This document shows positions 23,352-32,293 of a stretch of DNA of 64,000 nt, in pieces. Position 1 is the first letter of the stretch. Each line of letters starts with the position of its first letter. The notes under the pieces were generated by a model. That model made no database searches. It worked only from the letters and a program-made list of their open reading frames with translations, and was not told the DNA's origin. The stretch is taken from positions 1 to 64,000 of the forward strand of contig NZ_BOLS01000005.1 of the NCBI RefSeq assembly GCF_016861785.1. Reading direction: 5' to 3'. Both the position numbers and the translations under genes were made by a program. This DNA is from Lacticaseibacillus mingshuiensis (GTDB lineage Bacteria; Bacillota; Bacilli; Lactobacillales; Lactobacillaceae).

Positions 23352-23630
23352 TTAAACGGTCTTGCTTTCCATGAACTTCTCCAAGTCCACACGCTTAATG
23401 CGCTTGGCTGTGCCAATAAGGTTCACATGAATCATGCCTTCCTTGATATACTTGGCCAGCGTCCCGCGGCTCACGTTCAAATAATTGGCGCTGTCGCCAA
23501 GATTTAAATAATCGGGAACTCGCGGGGTAGCTTGTTGGCTTTGGATCATACCGGCAACTTCCTCATGAACCATGTTGCGAAGCTCTGATTTAAGTTCCGG
23601 CGTCATGGTCAAATTTGCTTGCACTTGCAT
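23352..23630 (-). CDS. Helix-turn-helix protein (excisionase-like)
   Basis: A 92-residue protein whose C-terminal half is a MerR/AlpA-type HTH (YLNLGDSANYLNVSRGTLAKYI, then IGTAKRIKRVDLEKFM). The N-terminal half is helical. This is the fold of excisionases and of PICI regulators such as AlpA. ATG at 23630 is chosen over GTG 23639, since AGGAAG would overlap the latter. It is the first gene of the early operon, transcribed from the promoter divergent from the repressor, where PICI early activators or Xis genes sit. Confidence 0.8.
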   Translation of the reverse strand: MQVQANLTMTPELKSELRNMVHEEVAGMIQSQQATPRVPDYLNLGDSANYLNVSRGTLAKYIKEGMIHVNLIGTAKRIKRVDLEKFMESKTV

Positions 23631-23707
23631 TACTGCCACTTCCTTTCACGGTTTAAATGCCCAACGCTTTAAAATATTCAGCTTTCAATGTGCATTTAAC
23701 AATTAGG

Positions 23708-23735
23708 ATTATACCACGTCTGTTAACAAGCGCAA
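23708..23735 (-). promoter_or_regulatory. Early leftward promoter of island 1
   Basis: On the minus strand TTGCGC (23735-23730) and TATAAT (23713-23708) are 16 bases apart. The GTTAAC palindrome at 23722-23727 lies between the boxes and may bind the repressor. Confidence 0.6.
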
Positions 23736-23750
23736 GGGCTGTTGACGATT

Positions 23751-23779
23751 TTAGTGTGTAAATGTAAACTGTTGTTAAA
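23751..23779 (+). promoter_or_regulatory. Repressor promoter of island 1
   Basis: TTGACG and TAAACT are 17 bases apart in front of the repressor gene, about 40 bases from the opposing early promoter. TTAACA-like words recur in this gap and may be repressor sites. Confidence 0.6.
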
Positions 23780-23794
23780 CACAGGAGGCTCGAT

Positions 23795-24415
23795 ATGCTT
23801 GCAAACCGGCTTAATATATTACTAGCAGAACGCGACTTAAACGTTAAAACTGTCAGCCATGATACTGGCCTATCAAGAAACACAATTTCAAATCTTATTA
23901 ATAATCCTGAAGGAAATATTTCCACAGAAACAACTGATATACTATGCAATTACCTATCAGTTACACCAACAGATTTTTTTGATTACGCGCCTGTTCGCTT
24001 AGCAATTAATGGCGCTTCACCCGATGACAGCGACGAGGTTGCTGTTGTGATCTCGGCTAAATCAGGCCGCCGCTTGCAAACTTACTCGTATAGTTTATGG
24101 ATTGAGTCGGCAAGTGAAATTGATAAAAGTGAAGACTATCGTTCTGAGCCGGTTGACTTGTTTGCGTTGTTGCTTACTGCCACCGAATTTAAGACACAAA
24201 TATTTGACCTACTATCAATTAGTTTTCAAAATCGCATCGTGAATCGAATGAAGGATATAGGCGAATCGCATCTGTTATCTGTGTTACCCTCACATGTTGA
24301 AAAATTTTTGAATACGCAACCGGTAGTAATTGCTTTTTCAATTGGTATAGATGATGCAACCAGATATGACTACACTCTTAGGTACGATCCCCAGCGCCAA
24401 ATTCTCGAAGACTAG
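23795..24415 (+). CDS. Island master repressor (XRE HTH, Stl/CI-like)
   Basis: A 206-residue protein. Residues 1-65 are a XRE helix-turn-helix (LNILLAERDLNVKTVSHDTG, then SRNTISNLINNPEG). The remaining 140 residues have no peptidase motif, so it is not a LexA-type self-cleaving repressor. In PICIs such repressors (Stl) are lifted by binding a helper-phage protein. AGGAGGC precedes the ATG. It stands between divergent promoters and keeps the early block silent. The inducer cannot be told. Confidence 0.82.
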   Translation: MLANRLNILLAERDLNVKTVSHDTGLSRNTISNLINNPEGNISTETTDILCNYLSVTPTDFFDYAPVRLAINGASPDDSDEVAVVISAKSGRRLQTYSYSLWIESASEIDKSEDYRSEPVDLFALLLTATEFKTQIFDLLSISFQNRIVNRMKDIGESHLLSVLPSHVEKFLNTQPVVIAFSIGIDDATRYDYTLRYDPQRQILED

Positions 24416-24443
24416 TTTTCACTGCCGACTTTTCAGCTACGAC

Positions 24444-24475
24444 AAAAAGAGGTGTACCCAAAATTGGGCATACCC
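24444..24475. terminator. Hairpin between repressor and integrase
   Basis: GGTGTACCCAA pairs with TTGGGCATACC with two mismatches. A five-base A-run lies on its left, so the U-run is on the minus strand. It may separate the repressor and integrase transcripts. The rest of the 24416-24639 gap shows no gene. Confidence 0.4.
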
Positions 24476-24639
24476 ATTCATTACATAGCGTCGCGTTGAA
24501 CGGCGTCTTATGGGTCTGCGAGGTTTTGCGCGCACCCTGTCTTATGCCCCACGTCAGGGGCGCCAACTACCGCGGAATTTTCCGCTGTACTCTCCAATCT
24601 AACACCGCCTGCCCAGCGTGACGGATAGGAGAAAACGAT

Positions 24640-25797
24640 ATGGCATCAATTAAAAAGTACGCAACGAAAGACGGCAAAGAGTTCTGGCGCGTTCAGGTCT
24701 TTGCTGGTAATGATCCACAGACTGGCCACAAGAAGTACAAGGTGCGGCGAGGGTTCAAGACAAAAAGAGAAGCCACTGTTGCAGCAGCTAGACTTGAACT
24801 AGCAATCAGCAACGGTGACTTAGAAGAAGAAAAACCAACACCCGTGTTCTTTCGGGATGTATATGAGGAGTGGTATGGAAACTATATTAATACGGTAAGA
24901 GAATCTACGTGGGCCCGAACGGCTGGCATGTTTGACAACCATATTCTACCAGCCTTTGGCGATAAGCGGATCGCCACTATAACCACTAAGGACGTTCAGA
25001 AGGCTGTCAAACAGTGGTTCGAGTTCACGTCAGCGAACTACAAGCGTTGGTATAACTATGCTTCATCGGTTATGGACTATGCAGTTCGACAAGGGTACAT
25101 GGACAAGAATCCAGCCAAGGCCGTTGTTCTACCGCACCATGATGATCTGGCGGGTGATGAGCCTGAGAACTTCTGGACTAAGGAACAGATGAATCATTTC
25201 TTTTCTTGCATTGACCAAGCAGCTCACTTCGACATTTTCATCATGTTTAGGGTATTAGCCTATACCGGTGTTCGACGTGGTGAGTTACTAGCGTTGACTT
25301 GGCACGATGTCAGTTTCAAAGACAACAGCGTGAAGATCAACAAGACACTGACACAAGGCGATAAGGGACGACAGATCGTTCAGGCGCCAAAGACGCGAGC
25401 GGGGCGGCGTACCATTCCGGTAGACAACCAAACGATTGCGTACTTGAAGCGATGGCGCAGAATTCAGCAGAAATCGTTCTTAAGACTGGGCATCAATACT
25501 ATTGGTCCTGACCAGTTGTTGTTCACCAATACTAAAAACGGTTATCAGTCATTGAACACGCCCTCAAAGCGTCTGCATAAAATTCAAGATGATAATGACC
25601 TCACCCCAAGGATCACTATCCACGGGTTTCGGCACAGTTTTATATCAAACTTGTTGATTGCCGGCGTTCCTGTCACTTCGGTACAGAAGTTGGTCGGGCA
25701 CACTGATCCGACTATTACGCTTGGCGTGTATGCTCATGTCAGCGCGAAACAAGAATCGGAGGCCACTGCTGCACTTGCCAAATATATGCAAAATTGA
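24640..25797 (+). CDS. int: Tyrosine recombinase, integrase of island 1
   Basis: A 385-residue integrase. The N-terminal AP2-like arm-binding part is at 1-60 (SIKKYATKDGKEFWRVQV, then RRGFKTKREA), the SAM-like core-binding part at about 65-160 and the catalytic part at about 180-380. Catalytic residues are Arg in YTGVRRGELLAL, His-x-x-Arg in IHGFRHSFISNLL, His in VGHTDPT and Tyr in LGVYAH. TAGGAG lies upstream. It integrates at the tRNA-Lys 3' end. GAAAACCAC repeats just after the gene and near the left end are likely its arm sites. Confidence 0.95.
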   Translation: MASIKKYATKDGKEFWRVQVFAGNDPQTGHKKYKVRRGFKTKREATVAAARLELAISNGDLEEEKPTPVFFRDVYEEWYGNYINTVRESTWARTAGMFDNHILPAFGDKRIATITTKDVQKAVKQWFEFTSANYKRWYNYASSVMDYAVRQGYMDKNPAKAVVLPHHDDLAGDEPENFWTKEQMNHFFSCIDQAAHFDIFIMFRVLAYTGVRRGELLALTWHDVSFKDNSVKINKTLTQGDKGRQIVQAPKTRAGRRTIPVDNQTIAYLKRWRRIQQKSFLRLGINTIGPDQLLFTNTKNGYQSLNTPSKRLHKIQDDNDLTPRITIHGFRHSFISNLLIAGVPVTSVQKLVGHTDPTITLGVYAHVSAKQESEATAALAKYMQN

Positions 25798-25801
25798 ATT
25801 A

Positions 25802-25822
25802 GAAAACCACAGAGAAAACCAC
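25802..25822. repeat. Arm-type direct repeats, right end of island 1
   Basis: GAAAACCAC occurs at 25802-25810 and 25814-25822, the same word found in the pair at 11389-11411. The distance to the proposed core (25910) is about 88 bases, against about 93 on the left. Confidence 0.6.
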
Positions 25823-25870
25823 GGGAGTTTTAAGGCTGGTTGGTAACAGCTCTAGGCCGCATGGTTAAGG

Positions 25871-25886
25871 CGTTTCACGTGAAAAC
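25871..25886. other. parS-like palindrome at the island 1 right end
   Basis: CGTTTCACGTGAAAAC matches the ParB site TGTTTCACGTGAAACA at 13 of 16 bases and keeps the core TTTCACGTGAAA. It lies 24 bases inside the proposed core. A perfect copy is at the right end of island 2. Confidence 0.5.
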
Positions 25887-25909
25887 AAGTCCTCATATTG
25901 GTTGAGGCA

Positions 25910-25918
25910 AGAATAGCG
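25910..25918. other. Proposed junction between islands 1 and 2 (core AGAATAGCG)
   Basis: The nine bases equal 11287-11295 at the tRNA end. Arm repeats of integrase 1 lie at equal distance inside both copies, and those of integrase 2 lie about 58 bases to the right. A chance match this placed is unlikely, but the core is short. Confidence 0.5.
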
Positions 25919-25975
25919 AGTTTGCGGCGTTTTAACAGAGCTAAAACCGTCGAAAAACAACGAAAATGCTTTGAA

Positions 25976-25994
25976 GTGTGCCATCTCTGTGCCA
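25976..25994. repeat. Arm-type repeats, left end of island 2
   Basis: GTGTGCC (25976-25982) and GTGCCA (25989-25994) match the pair at 34475-34493 in word, order and orientation. They are candidate arm sites of integrase 2. Confidence 0.5.
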
Positions 25995-26027
25995 CGACTT
26001 CATCCAAGAATAGACCTTCTATGTTAA

Positions 26028-26064
26028 AGAAAATACCCTAAGCGTTTAAATTGGCTTAGGGTAT
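26028..26064 (-). terminator. Terminator of the sir2-herA operon
   Basis: A perfect 11-bp stem (ATACCCTAAGC with GCTTAGGGTAT) is followed by TTTTC on the minus strand, seven bases after the herA stop. Confidence 0.85.
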
Positions 26065-26070
26065 TACTGT

Positions 26071-27843
26071 TTACCTTAGTTGATCACTGCTGTCATTGAG
26101 AGGTGAGATTGAGGATGATGCGATTGCGTAATTACCAGCATCAATAGTTAATTCAAATGGAATTTCAACCGCGTTTCCTGATAAAAGCGCGGTGCCTGCT
26201 CTTAGGCTTGGAAGTCTTGACACCAGAGACTGAGTAGCTGAAGGTACGTTATGCAAAATAAAATCCAAGTCTGTTGAATTCTGAATTCGATGAATGAAGA
26301 ATGCTCCGGTTTGAGATAGGACAACTCTAGAAAGCTCACTTGGAATCTGACTAATAATACCCAAATAAACATTAAACTTCCGACCTTCTCGTGAGATTCG
26401 CTCAAAAATGGTTGACGATCCATCAGTAGAAGTCTTTACGTATCGGTGTGCCTCATCTAAGTACAGGTAGAAAAAGGGCATACTGTTTCGATCACTTTGG
26501 CCTAGAGTGTAATTCATTTCAAACGCCGAACGCACGACATAATTTGAAATCAGTCGCAACGCATCATCATCGAACTCCGTTAGATTTAATACAACAAATT
26601 TTGAATGATTATTAGAACTTGTCCAGTCTGTAACTTGAAGCGGCATACCATGTGCGGCGTTTAATATGCCACCTTCATCTCCGTATCTCGATTTTAAGTT
26701 CCTGAAACGACTAATCATCGTTTCTGTATTTGCGCGAACGCGACGATTGCCCTGCACTTCTTCCTCGCCAAACACAATTTCAAATCCCTCTTCAATGTCT
26801 TCAAGTGAAATTGTATATTCTTCATCCGTACACTGAAGAACTTCGTCGATAGTCTGAGGCCCATTATCAGGGATTGCACTGGATATTACCGACAATATTT
26901 GTGGTTCGCCCTCAATCTTCGAGAAGTTTTGAACCCACGACTTTAGTGCCGCCTGAGAATGTTGTTCATTCCCAAATACTGCTGTATACCACTTTTCGAC
27001 TGACCGTTTCAGCATCACGAATGAATCTTGTGTAATATCTCGAATGGCTAACCGTGTTAAGATTGCATATATGAGTTTTCGATTTTCCGGGGTTGTCTTC
27101 GCAATCTGTAACGCTCTATTGAGGAGGGGCTTTTGCGTCTTCTCACTTGGTAGTAGCGCTGCTTCCCAATCATCGAGCGAGAGCCTCTCTAATGGAAGAT
27201 GCATGCTGCGCACTGATACCTGATCTGTAAATTCCAACTGCTCATAATCTCCGTGAACATCAAATACGATAAACTTGGTTGACTCTTTAAGTTTGGATTC
27301 TACCAAGTGTAATCTATCCATGAAAACTCGCAATGTGGTAGATTTTCCAGAACCAGTGTTGCCCAATATTGCTATATGTGATGTTAGTATTTTTCCAACG
27401 TTTAAGGTGGGAGCTACATCCGTATAGTTGCTAACACGGCCCATTGAAACCAGCCCATCACCGATCCCCGAAAAAATACGCTTTAGAAAGGAATTGCTTA
27501 CTCCGTAAACGGTATCACCTACCATTGGGAAGCTTTGAATACCCGACATGAAATGGCCGTCTACAATCGTTCCAACCGGTTCACATGTAAACAGCAATTT
27601 TTCAACTGCCCCAATCGAATTAGCGTCAGAAACCTTGTCATATGCGCTATTCCGAACTTTCACAACTCGATATAGATCTGTTGCGTTCCACTGCACTGTG
27701 GTGTATACAAAGTCGTTTACTCCGTGAGCACTCTGCAATTCACCTAAGTGCAACGACGAAGCTAGATCAGATTCTCTTGCAGAAAACTCCAAATAATTGG
27801 CAGTAACTAGCTCAATCGCTCCCACGCGCCATTCATTTTCCAT
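26071..27843 (-). CDS. herA: HerA-type ATPase of a SIR2-HerA defence system
   Basis: A 590-residue hexameric ATPase of the HerA/FtsK group. A HAS-barrel-like start is at 1-100 (RVGAIELVTANYLEF), Walker A is ILGNTGSGKSTTLRVF near residue 165, the DUF87-type motif FDVHGDYEQLEF follows, and Walker B is YLYLDEAHRYV near 455. The Arg finger region is RISREGRKFNVYLG. ATG at 27843 with GGAGG upstream is chosen, giving an 11-base overlap with sir2. In known systems HerA assembles with SIR2 and the pair depletes NAD or cuts DNA on phage infection. Confidence 0.92.
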   Translation of the reverse strand: MENEWRVGAIELVTANYLEFSARESDLASSLHLGELQSAHGVNDFVYTTVQWNATDLYRVVKVRNSAYDKVSDANSIGAVEKLLFTCEPVGTIVDGHFMSGIQSFPMVGDTVYGVSNSFLKRIFSGIGDGLVSMGRVSNYTDVAPTLNVGKILTSHIAILGNTGSGKSTTLRVFMDRLHLVESKLKESTKFIVFDVHGDYEQLEFTDQVSVRSMHLPLERLSLDDWEAALLPSEKTQKPLLNRALQIAKTTPENRKLIYAILTRLAIRDITQDSFVMLKRSVEKWYTAVFGNEQHSQAALKSWVQNFSKIEGEPQILSVISSAIPDNGPQTIDEVLQCTDEEYTISLEDIEEGFEIVFGEEEVQGNRRVRANTETMISRFRNLKSRYGDEGGILNAAHGMPLQVTDWTSSNNHSKFVVLNLTEFDDDALRLISNYVVRSAFEMNYTLGQSDRNSMPFFYLYLDEAHRYVKTSTDGSSTIFERISREGRKFNVYLGIISQIPSELSRVVLSQTGAFFIHRIQNSTDLDFILHNVPSATQSLVSRLPSLRAGTALLSGNAVEIPFELTIDAGNYAIASSSISPLNDSSDQLR

Positions 27844-29089
27844 TTTCAGCCTCCGAATCGTGATTCTCAAATGGATCTTCAAAAGCTAGCAAGCTTGCCA
27901 AAGTAGAAAAGTAATGAGCAGAACTATTCCCTTCGCCATTAGTAATAAATGTTGCCTTTGGATTTCCACTCACTTTATTCATAAACGCTTTTACATTCTC
28001 TTCACGATTGTTAACAAAAGCAGTCATCGCAAAGTCATCTCGACTTAAAGCTTGTCGCAGTAACTCGTTAATATGTTCATCTCCAAATCCAAAACCGTTA
28101 ACAATCAAAGTCGTATTAGGCTTTAACAACTCGACGGATAACTCTCTAAAGAGATCCGAAAAAGGAGAACCCTGAGTGTCAGCATATTTCGATGATGTTG
28201 GGGCAATTACCACGGAATTGCCTAAATCCCAGTCAGAACTGCGAACAATTGACTTTCCCGATCTAAGCCAATTTATGGATCCATGTAGTTTGTATACCTT
28301 GAAGAAGGGTGAAACGGGTGACCACCTATCTCTAAATCTACGAGCAACATCAACTGGGCGACGGCTATACTCTGCAATATTAAACTCTGGACGTAATTTA
28401 TGACGAAAGCCATCCGTGTATGAGTAATTAAGCCGATCAAGTGAGTTTTCTACAAACAGATCATAGTTTGTAGTGAATACATTGATTGCATCATCGCTCA
28501 CCCGGCTACTTTCCCGTAATTTTGCGAGTCGACGCATAAAGGTTTCATACGTTAATTCAGTTTTCCCCGCTTGATTAGTATTGTGTGTATCACTGTTGTC
28601 TGGTCTTTTCTCTACTTCGTTATAATCATCCAGAAACCCCTTGGAAATTGAGCTTATCAATCTCTTCTCTACATCGTGGTATATTTGTTTCTCTTTGCGA
28701 ATCTCACTATTGGATAGACCGTTTATCCGGCTTTCAATCCACGAAAGAAAAGTCTCAATATTATCTGGATCATGTTTAGGATTCTCAGTGTACTTTCTTA
28801 GTAGCGGCCTTAGGCCTGCTGGATTTTTTGACTTATATTCTGCGAAGGTAGTTTTCATTTGTGGGATAGCAGGAAGAGATGATCCAGAGCCTAAAAGAAC
28901 ACTTAAATGTGCGGTTTCAGATAACCTAAGTTGGATGTACTTTTTCAACTCGTCAGTTGAAACTTCCCGAAAACTTTCACCATCCCCACCTTCGATTATT
29001 CTGAACTTACAATCACTTTGCTTACCGTTCTCAGCGAGAGTGTCAGTTACCACTTCTTCAGAAATGTCACCATCGAAATCCGTTGCCAT
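27833..29089 (-). CDS. SIR2-domain NADase of a SIR2-HerA defence system
   Basis: A 418-residue protein with a SIR2 Rossmann fold: LLGSGSSLP (NAD loop) near residue 66, FTTNYDLFVENSL near 205, the catalytic histidine in YKLHGSINWL near 268 and NGFGFGDEHINELL near 333. Family members hydrolyse NAD to stop phage growth. An acidic leader of about 55 residues precedes the domain. It overlaps herA by 11 bases. The structured repeat at 29161-29262 lies 72 bases upstream in the same orientation and would be in its leader if transcription starts further up. Confidence 0.92.
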   Translation of the reverse strand: MATDFDGDISEEVVTDTLAENGKQSDCKFRIIEGGDGESFREVSTDELKKYIQLRLSETAHLSVLLGSGSSLPAIPQMKTTFAEYKSKNPAGLRPLLRKYTENPKHDPDNIETFLSWIESRINGLSNSEIRKEKQIYHDVEKRLISSISKGFLDDYNEVEKRPDNSDTHNTNQAGKTELTYETFMRRLAKLRESSRVSDDAINVFTTNYDLFVENSLDRLNYSYTDGFRHKLRPEFNIAEYSRRPVDVARRFRDRWSPVSPFFKVYKLHGSINWLRSGKSIVRSSDWDLGNSVVIAPTSSKYADTQGSPFSDLFRELSVELLKPNTTLIVNGFGFGDEHINELLRQALSRDDFAMTAFVNNREENVKAFMNKVSGNPKATFITNGEGNSSAHYFSTLASLLAFEDPFENHDSEAENGK

Positions 29090-29160
29090 AATTCAATCCT
29101 CCCAGAGTGTTTTTCTCTTCTTAGCATACTTCTTTGTACATGACTTGGATACAACGGACT

Positions 29161-29262
29161 CGGATGGCACCACGCGCGGCGTGCAACGCGAAAGCCGCAA
29201 GCGTGAGTGCCAGCGGTCGGCGATAGCCGACCGCTATACCCCCAGTACTCTAACAGGGGGGT
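29161..29262 (-). repeat. Structured repeat, copy 2 (upstream of sir2)
   Basis: On the minus strand three hairpins can be drawn: a C6/G5 stem, a perfect 10-bp stem AGCGGTCGGC/GCCGACCGCT with loop TATC, and a long stem closed by GGCAC and GTGCC. It is the sister of 54-150, with stem-preserving changes. It may act as a DNA site (such as an oriT) or as RNA in the leader of the defence operon. Confidence 0.6.
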
Positions 29263-29274
29263 ACTAAATAAAAC

Positions 29275-29321
29275 AAAATTGCCCGAACACAGGGTAGAAA
29301 CATTGATGCACCGGCAATTTT
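29275..29321. other. AT-rich palindrome near the structured repeat
   Basis: AAAATTGCC and GGCAATTTT face each other across 29 bases. It could be a bidirectional terminator or a site paired with the structured repeat. The rest of 29090-29523 shows no gene. Confidence 0.4.
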
Positions 29322-29455
29322 GAGTGAAAAGTGAAAATGTGGATGGCACACCCAATCCATCATTTCGTCAGAATATGAAATCTTGAGGTGTCGCCAAACT
29401 CGCATTGTAACAGGGGTTCAGCGGATACTCATCCGGCACACCAGTTCATCATTTA

Positions 29456-29510
29456 TAAAAAAGCGGTGAAACGTGGATAGCAGGATAGTCCTACATTCGA
29501 CGCTTCACCG
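29456..29510 (-). terminator. Terminator of the MmeI-like operon
   Basis: CGGTGAAGCG pairs with CGTTTCACCG (minus strand) around a second small stem, followed by six U. It lies 13 bases after the enzyme gene's stop. Confidence 0.85.
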
Positions 29511-29523
29511 TCTTCGTTATCAA

Positions 29524-32289
29524 CTACTTGGCTAGGTGCGCGTACAGCGTAAAGAGCTTCGCCACACTGTCGCCTTCGGTTGTGGTCGCTACGTCCATAC
29601 CGTATGCGCGCATAACTGCGCGATCGTTGTTCTGGTGCGCCTTACGCAACTCACTCGGCATCGTCCGCTCATCATATAGATCAGCGTAGGAGCTATCTGG
29701 GTAAAGCGCACGTGCGTCCAATATCTGTTGAGCAGTTTCAGCAATCTTCGCTTGTTGGTCAGCGGTAACGTGAGGCCACGGGAAGTTATTGTAAACAACC
29801 TTAGCTGAATAGCGGTAATCACTCTTGAGCCGCCCCGCAACGGTGCGCATCCATGCCATATGAACATTGGACGTCAGTACACCGAACTCGTACAAGTTGG
29901 CATCAGGTACAACGAAGACCAAATCACTTGCTAAGTTATCTGGTGTCATGTAGCCGATCGGAATATAGCGGCGCTTCTCTGAACTAACCTTGGGAATTAC
30001 GAGAAAGTTGGTTGTCGGCATGTTCTCAAAGTGGAATCGGGTTGGCTTGTCAGCAAGTTTTCGAGTAGCCGCACGAGTACTAGCTAACCTAAATTCCTGC
30101 ACACGTTCGATGCGTTCCAGCACATGAGGCATTTTGCGCAATTCGCTGGGAGTTGCATCACCCACCCATAAGCAATAGCGCGGTTTTCGATTGATAAACT
30201 CCCTCGAGCCATACCACGGTTTGAAGAATCGCTTAGACTCAGGCTCTGCTTTTATGAAGCTCTCCATTTCATCTTTTTCAAATAAATAGTTGCCGCCATC
30301 AATGGGTAAATTTCCAATGCTAATTGGCGGTACGCTACATAATGGCTTAGATCTGTTTTTTACAAATGCGTCTTGCGCATCAACCAAGTATGGGTTGATG
30401 TGAGTAACAATCTCGGGTTGTCCGCTACTTGAATAGACTACCTTCCTCCCGGTTGCAGTCTTACTGAAACCAATAATTACGCAAAATACTGATGCCTTTT
30501 CCTTCGCTTCGCTTGTCCATTTGAACGTACGATACGCAAAATCAATGTGTACACCGTAGCGTTCAAGCATTGGTTTCCAAAGTATCTCTACCTGTTCGCC
30601 TTGAGTAATAGAGTTTGTGGAGACAAAGGCAGTGAGAATACTGTGCCCTTGCATGATCTGTGCGGCTTTCAGATACCAACCAGCTACATAATCTAAGCTA
30701 CCGATACCGTCAATTTGGGAATCCACCTGAAGAAGATCCTCCTTTTGCACTTTGCTCATCAGCCGCGCACCATTGAAAGGCGGATTGCCAATGATGTAGT
30801 TGAGTTGGTTCGCTGGCACCAGTTCCGACCAGCTGAACCGTAAGGCATTGCCTTCGGTGATGTTGGTGTAGGTTTTCAGCGGCAAGAAGTCAATATTAGT
30901 GTAAACAATGGACTTGGTCTCTTCCATCATCTGCGATTCAGCAATCCACAGCGCCGTCTTCCCGACTGAAACAGCGAAGTCGTTGATCTCGAAGCCGTAG
31001 AACTGCTGGATTGAGACCTTGATGATCTGCTTTTCCAACGCCAGCATATTCTGGTCGCCGTAAATCAACCGAATAGCATCGTTTTCCAGCTTGCGTAACG
31101 ACAAATAGGTTTCAGTCAAGAAGTTCCCCGAACCACAGGCTGGATCGAGGAAGGTCAGCCCCGCGAGTTTATCCTGAAATGCCGCTGCACGTCGCTTGAC
31201 CGTCGCCGGTTGCTTGAGCTTCTTGATGTCTTCAAGCTCAGTCCGCAACTCATTTAGGAACAGTGGGTCAATCAGCTTGTGGATGTTCTCAATGGACGTG
31301 TAATGCATCCCACCTTGGCGCCGGGTCTCAGGATTCAAGGTACTTTCAAACACCGCACCGAAAATAGTAGGACTGATTTGCGACCAGTCAAAATCCGCAC
31401 TGGCGTGTTCAAGCAAGAGCGTCCGCAACTCGTCAGTAAACTGCGGAATCTCAATGTCTTCATCGGCAAACATGCCACCATTCACATAAGGAAATTCGGC
31501 TAGTTTCTCATCAAGGTAGGGATCGCGCTTACCAATCGGTGTATCGAGTACTCGAAACAGGTCAATCACCGCGTTACGCAAAAAACGCGTATCGAAGTCG
31601 GCTAAATAATCATGGAACATCCCGTGCCGACCGAAGATGCCGGCATCTTCGGCGTACAAACAGAACACCAGTCGCACCGATAGCTGGTTGATTGCGCGTT
31701 GGGTGTCATCAGAGTTCGGATCGCGGTATTGCTTAAGCAACTCGTCATAGATTTGTCCGACCAGTTCGCCTGCCTGCATGGAAACTTGCATTTCTTTTTC
31801 AAGATGCGGGTTCGCTTGGTCAACCAAGAAGTCTAAGCGGTAGCATTCTTCTGGCAAGTCGGTCAGAGCGATGACAGCAGGATCGCCACCTGGACGTTCC
31901 ATATCATAGACATAGAACTCGGTGAAGTTACAGGTAATGATCCAGCGGGGACGCTGTGAGTACGGTAGATTCATCGCATAACGTTGCGCTTGTTGAAATG
32001 GCGTGAGGAAGGTGCCGTCGGACTGTTTGATGCCTTTGCGTAAGTCCTTGATGCGACCTTTTTGCTCGATCATCACATTAGTTGCGGTAATATAGCCATC
32101 GATAAAACTAGTGTGGTCAAGGTGGACTTGATCTTCAAAACTGATATATTCTCCGGGCTGATCGATGCCATATACGTTCTCCAACAAGTCCAGCCAGAAC
32201 GTTTGACTATCCTGTCGTTCGTTACCACGATCTTGCCACCGCTCAACAAACGCACTGGCGGCTTTCCGTTGCTCATCTGGTCTTAACAT
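29524..32289 (-). CDS. MmeI-like type IIG/IIL restriction-modification enzyme
   Basis: A 921-residue single-chain enzyme, close to MmeI (919). The N-terminal nuclease has the PD-(D/E)xK pattern, D near residue 70 and EQK at 82-84 (NVMIEQKGR). A helical spacer follows. The N6-adenine methylase has FLDPACGSGNF near 380 and IGNPPFNGAR (motif IV) near 500. The target-recognition part is at about 620-820, then a helical end. Such enzymes methylate one strand and cut about 20 bases from the site. GAGGAG precedes the ATG. Specificity cannot be read by eye. Confidence 0.93.
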   Translation of the reverse strand: MLRPDEQRKAASAFVERWQDRGNERQDSQTFWLDLLENVYGIDQPGEYISFEDQVHLDHTSFIDGYITATNVMIEQKGRIKDLRKGIKQSDGTFLTPFQQAQRYAMNLPYSQRPRWIITCNFTEFYVYDMERPGGDPAVIALTDLPEECYRLDFLVDQANPHLEKEMQVSMQAGELVGQIYDELLKQYRDPNSDDTQRAINQLSVRLVFCLYAEDAGIFGRHGMFHDYLADFDTRFLRNAVIDLFRVLDTPIGKRDPYLDEKLAEFPYVNGGMFADEDIEIPQFTDELRTLLLEHASADFDWSQISPTIFGAVFESTLNPETRRQGGMHYTSIENIHKLIDPLFLNELRTELEDIKKLKQPATVKRRAAAFQDKLAGLTFLDPACGSGNFLTETYLSLRKLENDAIRLIYGDQNMLALEKQIIKVSIQQFYGFEINDFAVSVGKTALWIAESQMMEETKSIVYTNIDFLPLKTYTNITEGNALRFSWSELVPANQLNYIIGNPPFNGARLMSKVQKEDLLQVDSQIDGIGSLDYVAGWYLKAAQIMQGHSILTAFVSTNSITQGEQVEILWKPMLERYGVHIDFAYRTFKWTSEAKEKASVFCVIIGFSKTATGRKVVYSSSGQPEIVTHINPYLVDAQDAFVKNRSKPLCSVPPISIGNLPIDGGNYLFEKDEMESFIKAEPESKRFFKPWYGSREFINRKPRYCLWVGDATPSELRKMPHVLERIERVQEFRLASTRAATRKLADKPTRFHFENMPTTNFLVIPKVSSEKRRYIPIGYMTPDNLASDLVFVVPDANLYEFGVLTSNVHMAWMRTVAGRLKSDYRYSAKVVYNNFPWPHVTADQQAKIAETAQQILDARALYPDSSYADLYDERTMPSELRKAHQNNDRAVMRAYGMDVATTTEGDSVAKLFTLYAHLAK

Positions 32290-32293
32290 AGCG

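Larger units (their letters stand above)
11288..25918. mobile_element. Island 1: capsid-forming phage satellite (cf-PICI-like)
   Basis: About 14.6 kb, lower in GC than its flanks. It has an integrase at the right end, a rightward repressor, a leftward early block with primase-polymerase and helicase, an iteron region, and a leftward head and packaging block (HNH, TerS, TerL, portal, protease-capsid, connector, adaptor). No tail, holin, endolysin or portal-to-tail genes are present, so it is not a complete phage. mscL and two small membrane genes lie at the left end. This matches capsid-forming phage-inducible islands, which make their own heads and take tails from a helper phage. Confidence 0.75.
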
